Source: a virus. Taken from it: a DNA stretch of 41,803 nt. Both the position numbers and the translations under genes were made by a program. Of the stretch, positions 29,147 to 35,632 are shown one piece after another. The first letter of the stretch is position 1, and each line of letters opens with the position of its first letter. The DNA is taken from positions 1 to 41,803 of IMG/VR virus record IMGVR_UViG_3300041809_000716; one strand, 5' to 3'. Under the pieces are notes generated by a model. That model ran no database searches. It worked only from the letters and a program-made list of their open reading frames with translations, and was not told the origin of the DNA.

Positions 29147-30577
29147 TTATTTGATGACGCGCTCCAGCCGAGGCAGAATGTACTCCCGTTTCTTCGTCGC
29201 GTGGGTCAGTCCGTCATCATGCACATTGCCCCAATTCTCCCGTACGTTGCGTTCTGAGAGGCGGGCGCGCATCCCATCGTAGCGTCGGGCGATGCGATCA
29301 ATCGGGCCCAGTTGGTGGCAGTGGAGCATGAAAACAGGTGGGTAGGTCTTCGCGGTGTCCTCCCGCATGTTGACCGCTCGGCCATCGTAGAGGACAGGCC
29401 GGCTCTCGTGCGCTCCGATCCCGAAGCCGGACTCGGCCACTATCGTAGGGCTGAACATGACCGGCTTGGCGTACCACTTGTCATCTCTGGCGCCGATCTT
29501 GACATGATCGTACAATTGCCCAGGTCCACTCGGGAAGGTCTCGGAGAACATTTCGAAGCCATGTGGCTTGACGATCCCGATGTCGAGCCGGGCGTAGGTC
29601 TCCAGCGTGTCCGCTATCCCTTCAGGGAAGTAGATCAGCTCGTCGGCGTCGACGACGATCACCCAGTCAGCCTCCGTTCCCCGCCAGCACTCATTCTTCA
29701 AATCCCGCGTAGTGGCGTCGTTCATCTGGCCGCCCGTGTCCCAAGGGACCACCGCACCGTACTGAAGCGCGATCTGCCGAGTGCGATCGGTAGATCCTGC
29801 GTCGTGCACCACGATCTTGCTGGCGAACTGCGCGTAGTGCCGAAGGGTCCACGGAAGGATGTCCTCCTCATTGAAGGCGATGATGTGCACCTCAATCTCC
29901 ATCTCTCGGAAATCGTAGTGCTTGTGGTGGCGCAGGTAGGGGCGCTCCCAAAATTCCCGGTAGGCGTAGGCGTCCAAGCCGATCACCTCTTCAAGCCTGA
30001 TCAGGTTCCAGTCCTGATGGACGCCCTCGGGGTTGATCGAGCGGTGCTCGCCAGAGTACCCAGGCTTGCCGGGCATGCCCTTGATGCCGACCACGAATCG
30101 CTCCGAGTCGTTCCGGGGCATGTGGAGGTAGCGTCCTCCGTCCTTTAGCCATAGCCGGGTGTCGAAGAATGGGCTGTCGTAAGACTCGATCGTGTTGCAC
30201 AGGTACTCAAACAAGTCGGAGGTGATCGCGGTCTGGCAGAGAGCGGCGTGGCGGACGTTGCAGCATTCGGACCACCAGCGGTGGCGCACGGAATAGTAAA
30301 AGGCATCTCCCTGGCCTACGATGTCGAAACTCTCCAGTTGCTTGGCGCACCACGCGAGCCAGTCGGGATGATACCAGTCGTCATCCTCAATCCACACCAG
30401 CCCTTCACCCTTGACCTGGCCGGACTCGATGGCCTTCAGGACTTTAATCGGCATCGGCTCCGGGCCGTCGAGGACCAGCCACTGGTCGGGCTGGCGGGTC
30501 TGCCGATCGATGTACTTGCGGCACAGCTCCATCGCCGCCGGGCGCTCGTAGGTGCAGGTGAGGGCGGTCAGATTCAT
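29147..30577 (-). CDS. Two-domain GT2-type glycosyltransferase
   Basis: 476 residues. Domain 1 (about 1-215): an N-terminal Leu-Thr-Cys-Thr-Tyr-Glu-Arg-Pro strand and Trp-Ile-Glu-Asp-Asp-Asp-Trp-Tyr (62-69) with the DxD-type metal site. Domain 2 (about 225-476): Val-His-Ile-Ile-Ala-Phe-Asn-Glu-Glu-Asp (230-239), His-Asp-Ala-Gly-Ser-Thr-Asp-Arg-Thr (258-266) and Trp-Val-Ile-Val-Val-Asp-Ala-Asp-Glu (305-313), the pattern of GT2/GT92-like glycosyltransferases. Two catalytic domains in one chain may add alternating sugars. It overlaps the small gene before it by 4 bases. Confidence 0.85.
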   Translation of the reverse strand: MNLTALTCTYERPAAMELCRKYIDRQTRQPDQWLVLDGPEPMPIKVLKAIESGQVKGEGLVWIEDDDWYHPDWLAWCAKQLESFDIVGQGDAFYYSVRHRWWSECCNVRHAALCQTAITSDLFEYLCNTIESYDSPFFDTRLWLKDGGRYLHMPRNDSERFVVGIKGMPGKPGYSGEHRSINPEGVHQDWNLIRLEEVIGLDAYAYREFWERPYLRHHKHYDFREMEIEVHIIAFNEEDILPWTLRHYAQFASKIVVHDAGSTDRTRQIALQYGAVVPWDTGGQMNDATTRDLKNECWRGTEADWVIVVDADELIYFPEGIADTLETYARLDIGIVKPHGFEMFSETFPSGPGQLYDHVKIGARDDKWYAKPVMFSPTIVAESGFGIGAHESRPVLYDGRAVNMREDTAKTYPPVFMLHCHQLGPIDRIARRYDGMRARLSERNVRENWGNVHDDGLTHATKKREYILPRLERVIK

Positions 30578-30774
30578 CGAGTGACCCTAACCCAAGAACG
30601 AATGACCCTGCGCCATGGGAATCCCCACATTGTGCAGACCGCCCATCCATCGGGTCCGATGTAATCCACCAGCCAGATGGTATTCGAGTCAACCTTCGCA
30701 TTCCGTTTTTCAGGCATGCAAGCGTCCTCGCATTCGTAAACGCGGTCGCCGGGTTTGGTTGTTGACTGGCTCAT
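30574..30774 (-). CDS. Small protein of the sugar cassette, unknown
   Basis: 66 residues, overlapping the FkbM gene and the two-domain GT gene by 4 bases each. It has two cysteines (Cys15, Cys19) near the N-terminus and a Trp-rich C-terminal half (Trp-Gly-Phe-Pro-Trp-Arg-Arg, about 50-56). No family recognised. Coupling to enzymes on both sides suggests co-expression. Confidence 0.6.
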   Translation of the reverse strand: MSQSTTKPGDRVYECEDACMPEKRNAKVDSNTIWLVDYIGPDGWAVCTMWGFPWRRVIRSWVRVTR

Positions 30775-31391
30775 ATCTCCTCGTTTCGGAACAGCACGTC
30801 ATGGCCGTAGTCCTCGACCAGCGTCCACTTGCCGGGCAGTCGGCGGTGGATTTCCTCGCGCCCGATTTGGCCTTGGTAGAGCTCCTGCTCCCAGACCTCT
30901 GTGTAAAAGTATCGGGTGCGCGCCAGCGCCTTCTGGCCGCCGGCCAGCACCAAGTCCTCCGCGCCCTGCACGTCGCACCAGATCCAGTCAATTGGTCCAA
31001 CCTTCAATTCCGACATGGCGAAGTCGAGCTTCGACATCGGGACGGCGGTCGGCGGTGCGAACTTGATCTGCGGCCAAATCGTCAGGTGCTTGACCGGCTT
31101 CTTGACCGAGCCGGATAGCGTGTGCTCGATGGAGGCGTACCAGCGGGACATGCCGGTGCGGTCTCCGATGGCGCAGGGGATGAGTTTGAAGCGGTCGGCC
31201 AGCGGGTGGGCCTTCAAGGTCGGTTGGTGGTTCGGCTCCGGCTCGAAGGCGATGTAGGTGTAGGGCTTTCCCAGGTCGAGCAGCGCCTGCACGTAGTGGC
31301 TTGTGTCCGCTCCGTCGGCCGCGCCGATCTCGAGCACGGTCGGCTTGGCCGCGCCGGCGATCATATTAAGATAGCGGTCGGTGATGTTCAT
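30771..31391 (-). CDS. FkbM-family methyltransferase
   Basis: 206 residues. SAM-binding motif Val-Leu-Glu-Ile-Gly-Ala-Ala-Asp-Gly (19-27), Phe-Glu-Pro-Glu-Pro (49-53), Pro-Cys-Ala-Ile-Gly-Asp (72-77) and the FkbM hallmark Ile-Trp-Cys-Asp-Val-Gln-Gly-Ala-Glu-Asp (137-146), in which Glu-Gly is replaced by Gln-Gly. FkbM enzymes O-methylate sugars, polyketides and glycans; in phages and bacterial surface loci they often cap or decorate glycans. Here it sits inside a set of glycosyltransferases. It overlaps both neighbours by 4 bases. Confidence 0.85.
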   Translation of the reverse strand: MNITDRYLNMIAGAAKPTVLEIGAADGADTSHYVQALLDLGKPYTYIAFEPEPNHQPTLKAHPLADRFKLIPCAIGDRTGMSRWYASIEHTLSGSVKKPVKHLTIWPQIKFAPPTAVPMSKLDFAMSELKVGPIDWIWCDVQGAEDLVLAGGQKALARTRYFYTEVWEQELYQGQIGREEIHRRLPGKWTLVEDYGHDVLFRNEEI

Positions 31392-31690
31392 GGCACTTCC
31401 TCGTATGTCGCCGCGAATATATCCGGCTTGCAGGGGTAGAACTCGCCTTTGACGCCCTTGATGATCCAGTCGCCCTCGGTGGCGAGCATGGTGCCTTCGG
31501 GTGTTTTGATCAGCAGCCCGATTCGATCATGGTCTATGTCGCGTGGGTTGTCCCCGTATTCTCCTGGCGCGCTATACACCCACACGCCTTTACCAAAAGC
31601 CTCCCTTGAAACGAAATCGCAAATCTCGCTCCACGTCCGCCAGCTTAGCTGGATCGCCTCAATGACGACAGGTTTCTTGCGGAATTTCAT
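31388..31690 (-). CDS. Conserved phage protein of unknown function
   Basis: 100 residues from ATG 31690; the longer open frame runs antisense-like through the upstream gene and is rejected. It opens Met-Lys-Phe-Arg-Lys-Lys-Pro-Val-Val-Ile-Glu-Ala and ends Gly-Asp-Trp-Ile-Ile-Lys-Gly-Val-Lys-Gly-Glu-Phe-Tyr-Pro-Cys-Lys-Pro-Asp-Ile-Phe. This pair of phrases marks one of the commonest small hypothetical families in phages and prophages. No activity is known. It is not obviously related to sugar metabolism. Confidence 0.8.
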   Translation of the reverse strand: MKFRKKPVVIEAIQLSWRTWSEICDFVSREAFGKGVWVYSAPGEYGDNPRDIDHDRIGLLIKTPEGTMLATEGDWIIKGVKGEFYPCKPDIFAATYEEVP

Positions 31691-31692
31691 CG

Positions 31693-32295
31693 TCACGATG
31701 TCCGCCTGAAAGCCCGCGTCCCGCAGTCGATGTTCTCGGTCGGGTCCGGGCAGCCCTCGGCAAATGGCTTCCATGGCTCCCAGGGGAAGTGGATTGCCTC
31801 CAGCGCACGGTTCACGTCGACGGCGAACTCTAGAATCTCCGGCCCATGGTATTGATGCCCCCACCCCTGGCAGGCCGGGTTCGTGTCGTGGTAGCACATG
31901 AAGCCGCCCGGCCTCACGCGGGCGCCGTAGCGCACGGTTTCGATCATCACATGATTCGAGCAATGACAGCCGTCCACCCAGACCAGATCCAGCCCGAACG
32001 GGACTTGGTTAAAGACCTCCGCCGAGTCGCCAATAATCACCGCCGCGTCCTTCGGGATGTACCGCGGGCGGGTCAGGCCCGGGTCCGGGTCTATTCCCCA
32101 GTACATAAGCTCCCGACCGTGGGCCTTGCAGTACGCCTCCAGGCCTCGGGCGGTGTTGCCGTCGTGCATGCCGATTTCGCAGATGCGCAAGGCGGGTGTG
32201 CCGGCCTCCAAGATCGCCGCGAGGCACTTCTCGAGGACAGCGACGTCCTCGTTCAAAATCGCGCCGTACCCACATTCAAAGAGTTTGCCGCTCAT
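31693..32295 (-). CDS. Class I SAM-dependent methyltransferase
   Basis: 200 residues. Ile-Cys-Glu-Ile-Gly-Met-His-Asp-Gly-Asn-Thr-Ala (38-49) is the SAM motif; Trp-Gly-Ile-Asp-Pro (66-70) is the second strand; Val-Trp-Val-Asp-Gly-Cys-His-Cys-Ser-Asn-His-Val (105-116) and Gly-Gly-Phe-Met-Cys-Tyr-His-Asp-Thr (130-138) match the IDGxHxYexV and HD steps of the Methyltransf_24 group used on glycans and nucleoside-antibiotics. Starts 4 bases after the upstream stop. Second of the three methyltransferase-like genes in the cassette; acceptor unknown. Confidence 0.8.
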   Translation of the reverse strand: MSGKLFECGYGAILNEDVAVLEKCLAAILEAGTPALRICEIGMHDGNTARGLEAYCKAHGRELMYWGIDPDPGLTRPRYIPKDAAVIIGDSAEVFNQVPFGLDLVWVDGCHCSNHVMIETVRYGARVRPGGFMCYHDTNPACQGWGHQYHGPEILEFAVDVNRALEAIHFPWEPWKPFAEGCPDPTENIDCGTRAFRRTS

Positions 32296-32299
32296 AAAA

Positions 32300-32671
32300 T
32301 CAGTAGCAGAGCTTTTCGCGCTCCTCGTCGGACACCGACCAGCGCAGGCGATCCATCACAGCTTCGGTCTGTCGATTGAAGAACTCCCAAGCATCAAAAT
32401 CATCCATCTCGACGCCTTTGATCTGGCCATCGGGATAGCGCACACAGATGCGGCAGGAGTGGCGCTCCCAGGGCAGCATGTCGACCATGACCTCGCCGCC
32501 GAGCGTATCGCACAGCCACTGGACGGTGGTCGTATCAACGATCTTGACCGGAAGGCGCTGCACCTTGGCGCGCCGCTCGCGCAACTCATCCATCGCCATG
32601 CCGGCGAGGAACTGTGCCCCTGCGCCGTCGTAGGCTTCCCCAACTATGCCGCAATCAAAGGTGTGCCTCAT
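32300..32671 (-). CDS. Unknown protein (123 aa)
   Basis: 123 residues from the ATG that overlaps the stop of a 35-residue membrane ORF (ATGA). It has Trp-Leu-Cys-Asp-Thr-Leu-Gly-Gly-Glu-Val near the middle, His-Ser-Cys-Arg-Ile-Cys-Val-Arg, and a C-terminal acidic/aromatic helix (Asp-Ala-Trp-Glu-Phe-Phe-Asn-Arg). Four cysteines are spread out and do not form a clear zinc motif. No family recognised. Confidence 0.6.
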   Translation of the reverse strand: MRHTFDCGIVGEAYDGAGAQFLAGMAMDELRERRAKVQRLPVKIVDTTTVQWLCDTLGGEVMVDMLPWERHSCRICVRYPDGQIKGVEMDDFDAWEFFNRQTEAVMDRLRWSVSDEEREKLCY

Positions 32672-32775
32672 GTCTCGTCGTCCCAGTCCTTGTTGGATTT
32701 GTCCACGGCCCGAGTCAGCCAGAATATGCCCACGACCATGATCAAGCCCAGCACGACTGAGGCGATGGCGATCAT
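32668..32775 (-). CDS. Very small membrane protein (35 aa)
   Basis: 35 codons linked to both neighbours by ATGA overlaps. Residues 2-20 are a single hydrophobic helix (Ile/Ala/Val/Leu/Met), followed by a charged Lys-Ser-Asn-Lys-Asp-Trp-Asp-Asp-Glu tail. The short hydrophilic tail suggests a single-pass peptide in the inner membrane. It could assist lysis or anchor the glycan enzymes; neither is shown. Its existence rests on the double overlap and the clean membrane segment. Confidence 0.6.
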   Translation of the reverse strand: MIAIASVVLGLIMVVGIFWLTRAVDKSNKDWDDET

Positions 32776-32906
32776 CGCATGCCGCCGTGAACATTCGCCT
32801 TGGAATAGGCTGATGCGCCCGGCTTGTCAGCTTTCCTCGCACGCTTGATTTTCGCCTTGTGGATGTACCACTGGCCGATGGATCCCATGGGATCACCCTT
32901 GCTCAC
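32772..32906 (-). CDS. Small basic protein with GTG start (44 aa)
   Basis: 44 residues starting at a GTG that overlaps the stop of the glycosyltransferase gene (GTGA) and ending in an ATGA overlap. It is Lys/Arg/Gly-rich with Trp-Tyr-Ile-His-Lys-Ala-Lys-Ile-Lys. An internal ATG six codons in is an alternative start. No family recognised. Confidence 0.55.
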   Translation of the reverse strand: MSKGDPMGSIGQWYIHKAKIKRARKADKPGASAYSKANVHGGMR

Positions 32907-33769
32907 GGCAGAGCCTCCGTGTCGACGCCCGGGATGGCAGGCCACTTCTCGGGGAATACCGTGCCGTCCGCGTCGTGGTGCCTGATCTTGGTCTTGGTGT
33001 CGACGAAGATGGGGATCTGGGCGCAGCGGCAGAGGTAGTCCAGGAAGTAGTCCTCGGGGAACAGCCGTCGGTCCATCACGGGCTGCTGGTAGAATCCGGT
33101 CACGGCCTCCCCGGTGTCGGTGTCGATGTACTCGATCGACTGGCCGCCGGCCTTCGGGTTCACGTCGGTCACGAATATGCGTCGGATTTCCCGGTAGACC
33201 TTGTTGATGATCAGCTTGGCGCCGCCCGCCGCTTCGGCGACCTGGAGGAGTCCGTCGGCCTCGTGCTGGACCTCGGCGACCGGCAGGAACGTGCAGGCCC
33301 ACGAAGGTCTCTTGGTCCGCCGGCAGTACATCCCGGCCACGATGGGCTTGCGGTGGCCGAGCATCCGAAGGACGAACGCCGCTGGGTCTTCCGGGCGAAG
33401 GTCCTGGTCCCAGTTGAGCGTCCAGGTGCTTGTCCCTTTGAGGATGTCGTGGATCGCCCCGTTGCGGGCCCGGCAGATGCCGCCGACGGCGGCCAGGAAC
33501 TCGAAGGTGTAGAACGGGTGGTCCGCCAGTTCACGGAGCGCGCGGCCGATCTGGGGCGCCTGGTCCTGGAGGTACTCGGCCTGCTCCTCGGGCTTGGTCG
33601 GGAACCAGCGGAAGGGCGTGACGATGGTGACGCCGATCTTCCCCGTCTTCGCCACCTGCTCTTCGATGGAGGGGGACTTGGCGACCTTCTTCACGATGTC
33701 GATCACCTGGGTCTCGCCCGCCTTGGTGCCTTCGACGTCGGCCTGGGTGGCGGGGAGGGCTTCGGTCAT
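32903..33769 (-). CDS. GT-A-fold glycosyltransferase
   Basis: 288 residues. After a 40-residue charged leader, Gly-Val-Thr-Ile-Val-Thr-Pro (46-52) starts a Rossmann-like strand. Leu-Asn-Trp-Asp-Gln-Asp-Leu-Arg-Pro (118-126) holds the DxD metal site, then Leu-Gly-His-Arg-Lys-Pro-Ile-Val-Ala-Gly-Met-Tyr-Cys-Arg-Arg (137-151), a pattern known from phage glycosyltransferases of the nucleotide-diphospho-sugar fold (hydrophobic-DxD, then Lys-x-Ile-Val-x-Gly-x-Tyr). A later Pro-Glu-Asp-Tyr-Phe-Leu and Lys-Ile-Arg-His-His are in the acceptor/metal region. It overlaps both neighbours by 4 bases and is the first enzyme of the cassette. Confidence 0.8.
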   Translation of the reverse strand: MTEALPATQADVEGTKAGETQVIDIVKKVAKSPSIEEQVAKTGKIGVTIVTPFRWFPTKPEEQAEYLQDQAPQIGRALRELADHPFYTFEFLAAVGGICRARNGAIHDILKGTSTWTLNWDQDLRPEDPAAFVLRMLGHRKPIVAGMYCRRTKRPSWACTFLPVAEVQHEADGLLQVAEAAGGAKLIINKVYREIRRIFVTDVNPKAGGQSIEYIDTDTGEAVTGFYQQPVMDRRLFPEDYFLDYLCRCAQIPIFVDTKTKIRHHDADGTVFPEKWPAIPGVDTEALP

Positions 33770-34059
33770 AGGAGGTTGGTGCGCACGAACCGGAACTCGG
33801 TGGGCAATTCGACGATGGGGCCTTTGAGCATCGCCTCCAAAATCTCGCGGTCCTTCGCGTGCGCCGCAGCGCGGGCGTGCATGCGGACCAAATCACCTTC
33901 CACGTATGGGACTGGCTTACTCCACTCGCCCACGCCAATCGACGCCAGCACGTCGCGCCGAAACATCTCATTGAGCGTTGGTTTCAGCACCGGCAGCTTG
34001 GCCGCGATCGGCACGAACGGCGCCAGCCCCAAGAAGCGAAAAAAAGAGCGGCGGTTCAT
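33766..34059 (-). CDS. Protein with Tat-like N-terminus
   Basis: 97 residues from the ATG overlapping the upstream stop. The N-terminus reads Met-Asn-Arg-Arg-Ser-Phe-Phe-Arg-Phe-Leu-Gly-Leu, close to the twin-arginine motif, followed by a hydrophobic Pro/Ala/Val/Ile segment to about residue 21 and Ala-Lys-Leu-Pro. The remainder is an ordinary soluble sequence with no known domain. If real, it would be exported folded; twin-arginine-like N-termini also occur in cytosolic phage proteins, so this needs care. It couples the 81-residue gene to the glycosyltransferase. Confidence 0.6.
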   Translation of the reverse strand: MNRRSFFRFLGLAPFVPIAAKLPVLKPTLNEMFRRDVLASIGVGEWSKPVPYVEGDLVRMHARAAAHAKDREILEAMLKGPIVELPTEFRFVRTNLL

Positions 34060-34301
34060 CGTGAGAGCAGAAACGCTGCGAAGTCTCGGCTGTAACCCCA
34101 GCGGTATCTCCACGCCGAGATTGCCTCTCCGATATCGAGCAGCAGCCCAGTGGGCCCGTAACGTGGCACGGGGAAGCGATACACAGCCAAGCCTCGGGGC
34201 AATGCCTTCTCCACCTTGTCCAGCATGCCTATTTCACGGAGATCCTGCCGCGACAGATCGATCGTGCGAATCGGCTCAAGCATTTGGGGCACCTCGTTCA
34301 T
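34056..34301 (-). CDS. Unknown protein (81 aa)
   Basis: 81 residues from an ATG at 34301 that overlaps the stop of the 55-residue ORF; the longer open frame upstream is not supported by coupling. It is moderately basic, with Asp-Leu-Ser-Arg-Gln-Asp-Leu-Arg-Glu and a C-terminal Trp-Arg-Tyr-Arg-Trp-Gly-Tyr. No family recognised. Confidence 0.6.
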   Translation of the reverse strand: MNEVPQMLEPIRTIDLSRQDLREIGMLDKVEKALPRGLAVYRFPVPRYGPTGLLLDIGEAISAWRYRWGYSRDFAAFLLSR

Positions 34302-34465
34302 AGCGCCGACGAATCGAGGCTTTCCCACGTACCCATGCAAGCGTTTTCCACCGCGATGAAGCCGTAGGGCATCGCGAATATATCCCACCAAAGCTTGATC
34401 GTCGGAAATACCCTCACATACCTAATTCCTGGCGGCGGCTCGACTTCTCGCAATACAGAGATCAT
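34298..34465 (-). CDS. Unknown small protein (55 aa)
   Basis: 55 codons with 4-base overlaps at both ends (34462-34465 and 34298-34301). The product has Leu-Arg-Glu-Val-Glu-Pro-Pro-Pro-Gly-Ile-Arg-Tyr, then two tryptophans (Lys-Leu-Trp-Trp-Asp-Ile-Phe) and an acidic end. No family recognised; the double overlap is the support. Confidence 0.6.
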   Translation of the reverse strand: MISVLREVEPPPGIRYVRVFPTIKLWWDIFAMPYGFIAVENACMGTWESLDSSAL

Positions 34466-34725
34466 GGAGAAAAGTCCTTCGGATCGCTTGGTTCAGATTG
34501 GTACACCATCGGTTGGTTATCCACGATGTCCACCTCGGCGTACAGCCGTCCGTCCGGCTTCAGGTCCAAGCTCACCACCTTGGCCGACTGGCTATCGCAG
34601 ACGTGCAGCAGGACTATCGTGTCGCCGTCCTTGGCCTCCCGTGGGGCGTCGGTGATCAGCTTGTGCCTGCCCGGTATCAAGCGCGGGACAGCATTCCCTG
34701 GTATACGGTCGATGCGGTAGATCAC
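34462..34725 (-). CDS. Unknown protein (87 aa)
   Basis: 87 residues, coupled to the regulator gene before it and the 55-residue ORF after it. It contains a beta-type core (Asp-Thr-Ile-Val-Leu-Leu-His-Val-Cys, Leu-Tyr-Ala-Glu-Val-Asp-Ile-Val) and no signal or membrane segment. No family recognised. Confidence 0.65.
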   Translation of the reverse strand: MIYRIDRIPGNAVPRLIPGRHKLITDAPREAKDGDTIVLLHVCDSQSAKVVSLDLKPDGRLYAEVDIVDNQPMVYQSEPSDPKDFSP

Positions 34726-34952
34726 AGAAGTTTCCCTGATGCCTTGAGGTACGGCCCATGTCGGCGCTCCCGGGTGATCGTTCCGACAGGCTCTAATTCT
34801 AATACTTTCTTTTCGGCGATCATATACGGCAGTCGGTCGTGGATTACGGCGTCGATCACACCAGCCTCGCTCATGTCCAGCGTCCGGGCTAGGTATTTGA
34901 GTTTTACGTCGGTCTCCTGCTCGACCCGGTACGCTCGGAGTATCTTCGGCAT
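34722..34952 (-). CDS. Putative ribbon-helix-helix regulator
   Basis: 76 residues from ATG 34952; a TTG at 34976 would only add residues encoded by the operator-like repeats and is rejected. Short beta strand (2-9), helix (12-24) and helix (28-40) match the ribbon-helix-helix layout: Lys-Ile-Leu-Arg-Ala-Tyr-Arg-Val, then Lys-Leu-Lys-Tyr-Leu-Ala-Arg-Thr-Leu and Met-Ser-Glu-Ala-Gly-Val-Ile-Asp-Ala-Val-Ile. Its start region is flanked by three copies of a 9-base repeat, one inside and overlapping the Shine-Dalgarno-like AGGA, which suggests autorepression. The fold assignment is by pattern only. Confidence 0.6.
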   Translation of the reverse strand: MPKILRAYRVEQETDVKLKYLARTLDMSEAGVIDAVIHDRLPYMIAEKKVLELEPVGTITRERRHGPYLKASGKLL

Positions 34953-35003
34953 GTATAGCAGCTTCCTGTATAGCAACCGTCAGTCAAGCCCGATCTGCTA
35001 TAC
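34953..35003. promoter_or_regulatory. Operator-like repeats before the regulator gene
   Basis: Plus-strand positions: GTATAGCAG at 34953-34961, GTATAGCAA at 34968-34976 (15 bases on), and the reverse complement CTGCTATAC at 34995-35003. The first copy abuts the ATG of the putative RHH gene and the Shine-Dalgarno-like AGGA lies between the first two copies. Two direct copies plus one inverted copy over 51 bases, at the start of a small DNA-binding-type gene, fit an autoregulatory operator. Confidence 0.6.
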
Positions 35004-35005
35004 GT

Positions 35006-35632
35006 TCACGACACCCGCTCCGCGAACTTCTCTACCTTACCGCCGTCGATCGAGGTCAGCAGCTGGCTGAAGCTTTCGACGATCTGCACAACGTGCTTCT
35101 CGGCCGGCCCGTCGCCCGCGATCTTCGTGTAAACCTCGAGCGACCGGGCCCGGGCGTTCATGTACGCCGGGCTGGCGCCGCGGCTGCGCGCGTCCCGTGC
35201 CAGGATCTCCAGACGCTCCTCCCGGGTGAGCAGCCGGTGAAGCTCGAAGCGGCCCTGCAGGCGCTTGATCTCGGCTCGAACCTTTGGGTTCTGCGCTATG
35301 CGATAGCCGTGCGTTGCGAGATATCGGGCGCTGGTGTCGCGCGGCTGGTAGACCTGCTCGTAAGCCTTGGTTTGCGAAAGGCCCATTGCTATGAGACTGG
35401 CGAACTCCCTCTGGCGCGAGGACAAACCCTCTATCACAATCGGTGTAGCCTCTTTTGTGGCCTGGGTAGGGGCTACAAGTTGGATTTGCTCCTGCTGCTT
35501 CGCCTGCCAGTCTGCGAGGGTTGCCTTGTCGGGGGCAGAGAGTACGCGGCCGGCCTGCAGCTTCTTCAGGATGTTGGCAACGTTTTGGCTTTCAATGGCC
35601 TCCTGCGTTGCGATTGCCTTCTCTTCGCTCAT
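35006..35632 (-). CDS. terS: Probable terminase small subunit
   Basis: 208 residues from the ATG overlapping the methyltransferase stop; an open frame extending upstream is rejected. Residues 70-126 fit the TerS N-terminal HTH region: Leu-Ser-Ser-Arg-Gln-Arg-Glu-Phe-Ala-Ser, Gln-Thr-Lys-Ala-Tyr-x-x-x-Tyr and Ala-Gln-Asn-Pro-Lys-Val-Arg-Ala-Glu-Ile-Lys-Arg-Leu, where known proteins have LTxKQxxFxxxY ... ATxAAxxAGY ... LxxNPxVxxxI. Here the HTH is preceded by about 65 extra helical residues. TerS recognises viral DNA for packaging. It is about 9.5 kb from TerL, with the sugar cassette between them, an unusual separation. Another HTH role is possible. Confidence 0.7.
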   Translation of the reverse strand: MSEEKAIATQEAIESQNVANILKKLQAGRVLSAPDKATLADWQAKQQEQIQLVAPTQATKEATPIVIEGLSSRQREFASLIAMGLSQTKAYEQVYQPRDTSARYLATHGYRIAQNPKVRAEIKRLQGRFELHRLLTREERLEILARDARSRGASPAYMNARARSLEVYTKIAGDGPAEKHVVQIVESFSQLLTSIDGGKVEKFAERVS

